5,221 nucleotides of DNA from an uncultured Opitutia bacterium. Its GTDB lineage: Bacteria > Verrucomicrobiota > Verrucomicrobiia > Opitutales > UBA953. The position numbers were made by a program, and so were the translations under genes. The notes beneath the pieces were generated by a model. It ran no database searches, had not been told where the DNA came from, and saw only the letters and a program-made list of their open reading frames with translations. Where the stretch lies: positions 1 through 5,221 of the forward strand of contig CAIXQT010000212.1 in NCBI GenBank assembly GCA_903921665.1. Reading direction: 5' to 3'. This document shows positions 1 to 4,762 of this stretch, piece by piece (within the stretch, counting starts at the first letter, position 1; each line of letters begins with the position of its first letter).

Positions 1-140
1 ACCAAGGCTACCTCAACCGAGAGGAGTTTGACCTCATCTATGCCCAAGCGGAGCTGACCCACGCGAAGGTCGGCGGCTTCATCCGTTACCTCCTAACCAG
101 TCCCGCTCCAGCCCCCTTCAAACCAAGAACAACGAACTAA
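1..140 (+). CDS. Four-helix-bundle protein (23S rRNA intervening-sequence / Avd-like family), C-terminal part
   Basis: Only the last 45 residues are present. The first complete codon is at base 3 and the TAA stop is at 138-140; the start lies upstream of the window. The visible part reads as a helix beginning QGYLNREEFDLIYAQAEL, followed by a second segment ending in GGFIRYL. This layout (G-Y-L, acidic E-E-F, then A-E-x-x..., then G-F-I-R-Y-L) is typical of the last helix of small S23/IVP proteins of about 115-125 residues, the fold also used by Avd of diversity-generating retroelements. Family members are found within 23S rRNA intervening sequences or as free-standing genes; their molecular role is poorly known. 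The last residues (about PFKPRTTN) do not look like family sequence: they are encoded by a heptamer repeat tract that also supplies the stop. The family call is from pattern recognition on a fragment, so moderately firm. Confidence 0.72.
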   Translation, partial: QGYLNREEFDLIYAQAELTHAKVGGFIRYLLTSPAPAPFKPRTTN

Positions 141-146
141 TAACTT
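119..146 (-). repeat. Heptanucleotide repeat tract A (inverted orientation)
   Basis: Read on the minus strand, this tract gives in-phase heptads TGGTTTG (119-125), TTGTTCT (126-132), TAGTTCG (133-139) and a degenerate AAGTTAT (140-146). They match the T-N-GTTCT units found at 211-287 and 1551-1592. The tract overlaps the last codons and the TAA stop of the four-helix-bundle gene and runs into the spacer before the next gene. Confidence 0.6.
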
Positions 147-210
147 TTGAAAATGCCCCAACGTCTTCCACATTCTTCCGGCTCAGTTATCCGTTCGCTG
201 AAGGCGTGCC

Positions 211-287
211 TGGTTCTGGGTTCTTTGTCCATGACACGTCGTTCTTCGTTCTTCGTTCGTTGTTCTTCGTTCGTCGTTCTTGGCCTG
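211..287 (+). repeat. Heptanucleotide repeat tract B (direct orientation)
   Basis: Eleven consecutive in-phase heptads are visible: TGGTTCT, GGGTTCT, TTGTCCA, TGACACG, TCGTTCT, TCGTTCT, TCGTTCG, TTGTTCT, TCGTTCG, TCGTTCT and a decayed TGGCCTG. The core 239-280 is nearly perfect, and its two 21-base halves (239-259 and 260-280) are close copies. The tract lies inside the 5' end of the next coding region and encodes most of its signal peptide. It is not a CRISPR: the units are 7 bases long and contiguous, with no spacers. Confidence 0.85.
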
Positions 288-1532
288 CTGGGAGTCTCCG
301 CCCATGCGGCCGACGAAGCACGAGGAACCAAGAACCAAGAACAGGCATCGGCGCCTTTCCGTCCCGAGGCCGGAAAATTCCCACCTGCGGAACAGGCGAA
401 AGCCTACGACGGCCAGCTCATCTTCGTGGACCATGCCAATCGCCGTGGCAGCCTCCGCGTGACCGGCGGAGAGCTGATGCACTCCACCGCCCCGCAACCC
501 TTCGCCCTGCTCCCCTATGGCATGGTCCGCTATCACGGTGCGCCCGCGGATCTCAGGAATGTCCCGCTCGGCACCATGATGCACGGCCTCTTTTATCTAC
601 CACCGGATCCCAAGCTCTCCTCCGTGCAGGTCGTCGATAAAGCCAGTCTGACCAGACCCGCCGAGAACCACGCCATCCTTTTGGAGGACGAACCCAGTTT
701 CTGCCTCCGGGTGGGAAAGGTATGGAAATTGAAGGACGTGACGATCAAGGGCGGCAAGCAAGGGCTGATCGTCGCGCGTCGTGAACCCAAGGCAGGCGGA
801 GAAGGCAAGGAAGTCGAACGACAGATGAGCATCGATGCGACCACCCGATTCTGGCGCGGTCGCGAGCAGCTCGGGCTTGCGGACCTGATCGCCGAAGGCC
901 TGCTCCCTGCCGACGGGAATAAAGCCCTCGACGGCCAGGAGGTTTATCTGGGCCTCGCCTGGAAACCCGACGGGAATTGGATTCGACGTACCGGCAATCG
1001 ACAGCACATCTCCGACATCTGGCTGGATGCGAAGGCGATGCAGCGTGCTTCCCAGCATCAGATCGAGATACACCGGGAGCTGATCCGCTGCCGCTGGATG
1101 CCCGCGTACGTGGATGCCGTCGAGTACGGCAAGTTCGGCAACGCCACCGTGACCGCGACCTTGTTCGGCGGCATGGACCCATCCCTGTATGCCGATTTCA
1201 AGCAGGGCATCAACGGACAGTTCGCCGCTTCAGAATTCAATCTGAAGCATGCGTACGGGTCGGTCACCGAAACCTTGGTGGCCAACTCCGGCCCCATCGT
1301 CGAAGTCATGAAGCAGGAGAAAGAGGTCCCGCTGGGCAGCAGCGGGATTCAGATCAAAATCCAGGTGACCCAGATCATCGAGGGCGCTCGTCCGGGAAGG
1401 GTCATCCGGATCCGCCCCATGAACTGGCCCGATGACGCCGTGCCACGGGAAGAATACACCGAAGGCCATCACGACGAACGCTTCCCCTCTCCGGACACCA
1501 TGCCCAAGTACGGGCCGATACGTTTGAATTGA
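231..1532 (+). CDS. Secreted protein of unknown function
   Basis: I do not recognise a characterised family. With ATG 231 the protein has 433 residues and a clear Sec signal peptide: RR at 3-4, hydrophobic core about 7-23, and a likely cut after the A-H-A at 24-26. The frame stays open upstream to TTG 147 and ATG 153, but those starts would put a long extra segment before the signal peptide. No start has a convincing Shine-Dalgarno site. The mature protein looks globular, with conserved-looking blocks: FVDHANRRG (65-73), LPYGMVRYHGAP (94-105), LGTMMHG (113-119), LFGGMDPSLYADF (from 311) and GSSGIQIKIQV (from 369). From memory, uncharacterised Planctomycetota/Verrucomicrobiota proteins share these blocks. 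I see no catalytic motif, cysteine cluster or membrane anchor after the signal. Residues about 29-38 just after the cut (EARGTKNQEQ) come from an inverted heptamer tract, so the N-terminus is repeat-derived on both sides of the cleavage site. Confidence 0.82.
   Translation: MTRRSSFFVRCSSFVVLGLLGVSAHAADEARGTKNQEQASAPFRPEAGKFPPAEQAKAYDGQLIFVDHANRRGSLRVTGGELMHSTAPQPFALLPYGMVRYHGAPADLRNVPLGTMMHGLFYLPPDPKLSSVQVVDKASLTRPAENHAILLEDEPSFCLRVGKVWKLKDVTIKGGKQGLIVARREPKAGGEGKEVERQMSIDATTRFWRGREQLGLADLIAEGLLPADGNKALDGQEVYLGLAWKPDGNWIRRTGNRQHISDIWLDAKAMQRASQHQIEIHRELIRCRWMPAYVDAVEYGKFGNATVTATLFGGMDPSLYADFKQGINGQFAASEFNLKHAYGSVTETLVANSGPIVEVMKQEKEVPLGSSGIQIKIQVTQIIEGARPGRVIRIRPMNWPDDAVPREEYTEGHHDERFPSPDTMPKYGPIRLN
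317..344 (-). repeat. Heptanucleotide repeat tract B' (inverted orientation)
   Basis: On the plus strand the heptads GGAACCA (324-330), AGAACCA (331-337) and AGAACAG (338-344) are in phase, preceded by a weak AGCACGA (317-323). They are the reverse complement of the TGGTTCT unit. The tract faces tract B about 30 bases downstream. GTTCTTGG at 276-283 can pair with CCAAGAAC at 328-335 or 335-342. The tract is translated as part of the mature N-terminus of the secreted protein. Confidence 0.65.
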
Positions 1533-1550
1533 AGGAAGAGACGAAGGCGG

Positions 1551-1592
1551 ACGTTCTTGGTGCGTTGTTCTTAGTTATTTGTTCTGGTGCGA
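1551..1592 (+). repeat. Heptanucleotide repeat tract C (direct orientation)
   Basis: In-phase heptads are ACGTTCT (1551-1557), TGGTGCG, TTGTTCT (1565-1571), TAGTTAT, TTGTTCT (1579-1585) and GGTGCGA. The tract is more decayed than tract B but keeps the 7-base register and the GTTCT core. It fills the front half of the 137-base gap between the stop at 1532 and the start at 1670. Apart from this tract and a ribosome-binding site near 1655, I see no gene in the gap. Confidence 0.6.
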
Positions 1593-1595
1593 GGG

Positions 1596-1611
1596 AACGA
1601 GGTAGAGTCGA
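1596..1611 (+). repeat. Possible degenerate copy of the GAGGTAGGG repeat lead
   Basis: AACGAGGTAGAGTCGA resembles the first 16 bases of the palindrome cluster lead (4529-4544), with 13 of 16 positions equal. It has no palindrome of its own, so chance or a decayed remnant are both possible. It sits just after heptamer tract C. Confidence 0.25.
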
Positions 1612-1654
1612 ACCCCAACAGGGGGCTTGCCAACACTGGGCGTTTTGTCGGGAT

Positions 1655-1660
1655 GAAGAG
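1655..1660 (+). promoter_or_regulatory. Ribosome-binding site of the DUF3592-like gene
   Basis: GAAGAG lies 9 bases before ATG 1670, a purine-rich Shine-Dalgarno-like site at slightly long spacing. It supports ATG 1670 over the upstream in-frame TTG at 1529. Confidence 0.4.
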
Positions 1661-1669
1661 ACGTCGCGC

Positions 1670-2089
1670 ATGACCTTACTCCGGCTATACTTGGCCTACG
1701 CCATCATCATGACCGCGGCGATCGTATCCATAGTGTTCAACAAAGGCGCGATGTATCGGGAAATCCTGAAGGAAGGCATCCGGACGACTGGCAAGGTCAC
1801 GTCCATGCAGCGCGAGTTCCCTCGCGGCGACGCCCGGGTCCGCGTCCGTATCGAGTGGTCGGCCGGAGGTCGCGCCAGCACCTTGGTCACGACTTGGAAA
1901 CCTGGCCCCGAACCGCAGTACCGGGTCGGCAGCGAGGTCGCCCTGATCGTCCACCGAGGCGAGGCTCATTTCCTCGACGAGGCCGAAGCCGTCGGCGGAG
2001 GCTGGCTGCTCTGGGGCGGCTGGCTCTTCATCGTGGGCGTCCCGGGCTTGCTCTTCCGTTGGCTCGGCCTTTTCAAGGAACAGCCGTGA
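1670..2089 (+). CDS. Small two-helix membrane protein, DUF3592-like
   Basis: The product has 139 residues. A hydrophobic helix at about 3-24 and a second at about 108-130 flank a soluble middle section rich in beta strands (about 38-104). The middle section has the pattern G-K-V-T ... R-V-R-V-R-I-E-W ... Y-R-V-G-S-E-V-A-L-I-V-H, as in DUF3592-type proteins, where a small beta domain sits between two membrane segments; the function of that family is unknown. The frame is open upstream to a TTG at 1529 that overlaps the previous stop, but the extra 47 residues would be encoded largely by heptamer tract C and have no family character, so ATG 1670 is preferred. The stop overlaps the GTG start of the next gene (GTGA at 2086-2089), so the two are probably translationally coupled. 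The family assignment is by pattern only. Confidence 0.75.
   Translation: MTLLRLYLAYAIIMTAAIVSIVFNKGAMYREILKEGIRTTGKVTSMQREFPRGDARVRVRIEWSAGGRASTLVTTWKPGPEPQYRVGSEVALIVHRGEAHFLDEAEAVGGGWLLWGGWLFIVGVPGLLFRWLGLFKEQP
2075..2079 (+). promoter_or_regulatory. Ribosome-binding site deciding the GTG start of the lipoprotein
   Basis: AAGGA is followed by a 6-base spacer and GTG 2086. The site lies inside the end of the upstream coding region. Together with the lipoprotein signal that begins at this codon, it fixes the start at 2086, although the frame is open much further upstream. Confidence 0.6.
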
Positions 2090-3294
2090 ATCCGCTCCGT
2101 CTGGCACCCCTTTGGGCCGTCGCCCTCCTCCTCGGCCTCACCGGCTGCGATGAGGAGATCGGCGTCGCGTCGCGCCGGCTGGAAAAGCCGCCCGCGAAAG
2201 GCGACAACGACTATGGCTCCGCCGTCTACCTCGGGCATCCCGGCGAGCAGAAGCTTCACTGGAGTTACTGGCGCCACCGCTGGTCGGTGGAGTTCGACGG
2301 CAAGCAGGGACGTTTCGTCGCCCAGCCGGACACCCAGACCTCCCCCGCCCAACCGCCTGGCCCGGGTATGAACTCCCCCGCCGGAATGGAAATCAACCCA
2401 GGATGGGAGAAGGCCTGCCATAGCGATGCCGCCGCCGGACACCTGATGTGCCAGTATGAACGCGGAGACCTGCTGGTCGGCATCATTGAACAGCGTGCTG
2501 GACGGATCTGCCTGGCGATTTCGCGCGATCGCGGAAAAAACTTCGCCTTCACCGATCTCGGAGCGAACGAACAGCTAAGAGAATACGCCAAGCACTCCAC
2601 CTTGCGGAAACTCGCCCGCTCAGTCGTCACAATCGACACCCAAGGGGTGGCCTGTGCCGTTCTCGGCTGGGAAAACGAACTGCTCACCGGCAATCTGAAA
2701 CCCGGCTTCGACTCATCCAAGCTTCCGCCCGAACAACTGGGCGGCTGGACAATCGAGTGCCTGACCCTGAGTCCGTCGGGCTTAAGCCGACAGGAACTGA
2801 AAGACTGGGACGGTCGGGAGTTCACCAAGTCCCTGCGCATCACGACGGCCGATGGCGGCTTCTGGGCGGCGGCTTCAGGCCGCCAAGTCTATGCATGGAA
2901 GGTGTCCCGCAACGGCGTGCCCGGCCGTGTCATGACGCTCCCTGAAAGCAGCTCGTCCGGAGTCGCCGAAATCGTCGCCGGCCACGGAGGCGCCTTCGTA
3001 GCCTGGAACGATCAGCGACGTTCCCGTCGCGTGGGCATACCCGGCCCATGGGAACTGCCCCGCTCCAAACACGCCCAGATCGCCGTCTGCCCCCTACGAG
3101 ACGACCGAGCCGGCCCCACCGTACTCATCACCCCCCGCGATCATTGCGCCTACGCATTGGTGGCAGGTTCGACCCCCCAAGGCCCTTCCCTCTGCTGGCG
3201 CCAGCAACGGATCGACCCGGACGATGCCACGAAATTCGACAAGAACTCGCCACCGGAACTTCACGAATACACGCTGACAAAAACGCTCAAATGA
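2086..3294 (+). CDS. Predicted outer-envelope lipoprotein with sialidase-like Asp-box
   Basis: The product has 402 residues from a GTG start. The N-terminus is a textbook lipoprotein signal: R5, a hydrophobic run at 9-18 and lipobox L-T-G-C with the lipidated cysteine at 21, followed by D-E-E. A proline-rich stretch lies near residues 82-100. S146-R-D-R-G-K-N-F153 fits the Asp-box pattern (S-x-D-x-G-x-x-aromatic) of BNR/sialidase-type beta-propellers, and FVAWNDQRR (304-312) resembles a strand turn common in such propellers. Only one clear Asp-box is visible and I see no sialidase catalytic set, so a propeller with a binding or structural role is more likely than an active glycosidase. It overlaps the genes on both sides by 4 bases (GTGA before, ATGA after), so it is the middle gene of a tight operon. 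The lipoprotein call is firm; the fold is inferred. Confidence 0.85.
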   Translation: MNPLRLAPLWAVALLLGLTGCDEEIGVASRRLEKPPAKGDNDYGSAVYLGHPGEQKLHWSYWRHRWSVEFDGKQGRFVAQPDTQTSPAQPPGPGMNSPAGMEINPGWEKACHSDAAAGHLMCQYERGDLLVGIIEQRAGRICLAISRDRGKNFAFTDLGANEQLREYAKHSTLRKLARSVVTIDTQGVACAVLGWENELLTGNLKPGFDSSKLPPEQLGGWTIECLTLSPSGLSRQELKDWDGREFTKSLRITTADGGFWAAASGRQVYAWKVSRNGVPGRVMTLPESSSSGVAEIVAGHGGAFVAWNDQRRSRRVGIPGPWELPRSKHAQIAVCPLRDDRAGPTVLITPRDHCAYALVAGSTPQGPSLCWRQQRIDPDDATKFDKNSPPELHEYTLTKTLK

Positions 3295-4538
3295 ATACAG
3301 CTCGCCTCGCCCTCCTTCTGACATCCTCAATCCTCGCCTGCGCCTCACTCTCTGCCACTGAGTCTGTCCAGGACCGCATCGCGGTGGTGACGAACACGCC
3401 CGGCCTGGTGGCGTTCTGGGATTTCACCAAACGCGAGGCCCCGGGCCAGCGCTTCACGGCCCACGTCCCGGCCGGCGCGAAGAACGACTACGCCCTGGAT
3501 GCGGGCAACTACATCAAGGACCTCTGGAACGCCGGCCCGTCCGCCAGCTATGCCGACTTCCCGCTGCTGGGCGCCGGCCCTTTCGGGCACGCGATCCGCA
3601 TCAAGGCCGAGACCAATCCGGACTTCCGTCCCCTGCTCTTCGTCCCCCGCGCCCGCCTGCATGACTCGCCGCTCGATATCAAGGGCGCCGGCAAGGCCGT
3701 CACGGTCGTCGTCTGGGCCATCCGTGAAAGCGGCAACCACGCGCTCGCCGGCATTTGGCACGAAGGCACCGACCTGAAGGAGAAGACCACCGAGTCGATC
3801 GCCAAGGTCGAACGCGGCCAGCGCCAATACGCCCTCTTCGCCGGCCTGAACAAGGAAGGCGCCGCCTGCGGCCACGTCTCCGAGAACGGGGCGAGTTCCT
3901 TCACGAACAAGTATGCGCTGCATAAGTGTAACTCCGCCGAGCAGTCCCCGAAGGTGCTGCATGACGCCGCGCCTGAGGTGCTGGCTAAATCCTGGCAGAC
4001 GTTCGCGATGACCTTCGACAGCAAGACGCAGCTGCTCACCGGCTGGCTCAACGGTCAGAGCGGCGACCGCTGGCTGGATAACCCGCAGAAGGACCGACTT
4101 CTCTCCTACGCCGCCAATGCCTGGCTGCAGGGCCGCCTCGCCAAGGTTACCGGCCTGCAGGAAGGCGAAGACCCGAAGTTCCCGACCGACCAATATTACA
4201 ACCCGCCGGAAGACAAGCCCGTCAAGGTCACCGTCGTCAGCGAGAAGGAAGCCAAACGCGTCGAACTCCGCGAATACGCCTTCACCAAGGTGAAGGTCAC
4301 CCTCCTCGCAGGACAGGAGACCGAACGCGAACTCGTGTCCCTGCGCCTCAACCCGTGGTGGTATCCGCATGGCATCTACGAGCCCAAGAACGACGGCACC
4401 GGCGGCCCCTTCACCATCGGACGCGTCATCCACAGCTCACGTAGCGTCGGCTTCACCGGCTGGATCGGCGGCGTCGCCGTCTTCGACCGCGCCCTGACCG
4501 CGGAGGAATTGGCGAAGTTTCATTCGCTAGCGAGGTAG
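3291..4538 (+). CDS. Secreted LamG / concanavalin-like domain protein
   Basis: The product has 415 residues. ATG 3291 overlaps the preceding stop (ATGA) and starts a signal peptide (hydrophobic 6-18). Cleavage near residues 18-22 is likely; I-L-A-C at 14-17 is a possible but imperfect lipobox, so lipidation is uncertain. LVAFWDF (39-45) is the typical opening strand of a LamG/LamG-like jelly-roll domain. KSWQTFAMTFDSKT (from 233) with TGWLNGQ matches the central strands (a T-F-D ... L-N-G pattern), and GWIGGVAVFDRALTAEEL (390-407) is the classic closing strand, where the protein states a position-independent 'F-D-R-A-L' motif. Such domains usually bind carbohydrate or mediate adhesion; no catalytic residues are apparent. 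The insert between the two halves (about 285-370, charged) is longer than in a minimal LamG domain. The TAG stop lies inside the first unit of the palindromic repeat cluster downstream. Confidence 0.88.
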   Translation: MNTARLALLLTSSILACASLSATESVQDRIAVVTNTPGLVAFWDFTKREAPGQRFTAHVPAGAKNDYALDAGNYIKDLWNAGPSASYADFPLLGAGPFGHAIRIKAETNPDFRPLLFVPRARLHDSPLDIKGAGKAVTVVVWAIRESGNHALAGIWHEGTDLKEKTTESIAKVERGQRQYALFAGLNKEGAACGHVSENGASSFTNKYALHKCNSAEQSPKVLHDAAPEVLAKSWQTFAMTFDSKTQLLTGWLNGQSGDRWLDNPQKDRLLSYAANAWLQGRLAKVTGLQEGEDPKFPTDQYYNPPEDKPVKVTVVSEKEAKRVELREYAFTKVKVTLLAGQETERELVSLRLNPWWYPHGIYEPKNDGTGGPFTIGRVIHSSRSVGFTGWIGGVAVFDRALTAEELAKFHSLAR

Positions 4539-4704
4539 GGTCGGGACCGCGTCACGACCTAGCTGCATCGAGGTAGGGTTGAGCGCCCTCGCTCAACCGC
4601 GGCTGACCAAAGGGTGGTCAGCCCTACCCACCGCATCGAGGTAGGGGCAGCACCGCGTGCTGCCCTATCAACCCCTATGTCATGACGCGGTACCGACCCT
4701 ACCC
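4534..4704. repeat. Nested palindromic (REP/BIME-like) repeat cluster
   Basis: Three units share the lead GAGGTAGGG (from about 4532, 4570 and 4638); the last two share a 14-base word (4565-4578 and 4633-4646). The ends are an inverted pair: 4534-4556 and the reverse complement of 4681-4703 agree over 23 bases with two mismatches. Inside are strong hairpins: GTTGAGCG/CGCTCAAC (4578-4585 with 4590-4597, 4-base loop), GGCTGACCA/TGGTCAGCC (4601-4609 with 4615-4623, 5-base loop) and GGGCAGCAC/GTGCTGCCC (4645-4653 with 4657-4665, 3-base loop). No T-run follows any stem, so this is not a standard terminator. The cluster fills most of the 224-base gap before the FAD oxidoreductase and carries no gene. 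Confidence 0.85.
4572..4628. repeat. Two-armed cruciform unit within the palindrome cluster
   Basis: GGTAGGG (4572-4578) is complementary to CCCTACC (4622-4628). Between them sit two perfect hairpins of 8 and 9 base pairs. The outer stem and the inner stems share one or two bases at their junctions, so they compete slightly, but the unit as a whole is self-complementary in a three-way-junction shape. Confidence 0.6.
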
Positions 4705-4762
4705 ATGACACCCAGCACTCGCCTCCGGCCCTCAAGGCCTCCATACCTCCAGTCCTCGCCCC

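Noticed and set aside
147..176. Possible sigma-70 promoter (TTGAAA at 147-152)
   Set aside because: The -35-like box is good but the best -10 candidate about 18 bases later (CATTCT) matches only 3 of 6 positions.
147..230. Upstream starts TTG 147 and ATG 153 for the secreted protein
   Set aside because: They would add 26-28 residues before a complete signal peptide that begins at ATG 231, and they lack a ribosome-binding site. They remain possible but less likely.
211..287. CRISPR array
   Set aside because: The unit is 7 bases, contiguous and degenerate, with no spacers and no cas genes.
137..331. Antisense open frame with charged repeats (RTTNEEQRTKNEERR)
   Set aside because: It is the minus-strand reading of the heptamer tract, which is stop-free in every frame. 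It overlaps the secreted-protein gene and has no support as a gene.
1529..1669. N-terminal extension of the DUF3592-like gene to TTG 1529
   Set aside because: It would translate the heptamer tract and adds no family-like sequence; ATG 1670 has a ribosome-binding site and starts directly at the membrane helix.
1855..2085. Extension of the lipoprotein frame upstream of 2086
   Set aside because: The sequence is an arginine-rich out-of-frame reading of the preceding gene, and the lipoprotein signal begins exactly at GTG 2086.
3345..4433. Long open frame on the minus strand (362 residues)
   Set aside because: It lies fully opposite the LamG gene in GC-rich DNA. Its composition is that of a shadow frame, and the plus-strand gene has clear domain motifs.
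4572..4628. tRNA-like cloverleaf
   Set aside because: There are two hairpins on an outer stem but no anticodon loop, T-arm consensus or acceptor pattern.
4578..4665. Intrinsic terminators from the strong hairpins
   Set aside because: None of the stems is followed by a T-run; they form part of a repeated element. A role in mRNA 3'-end protection cannot be excluded.
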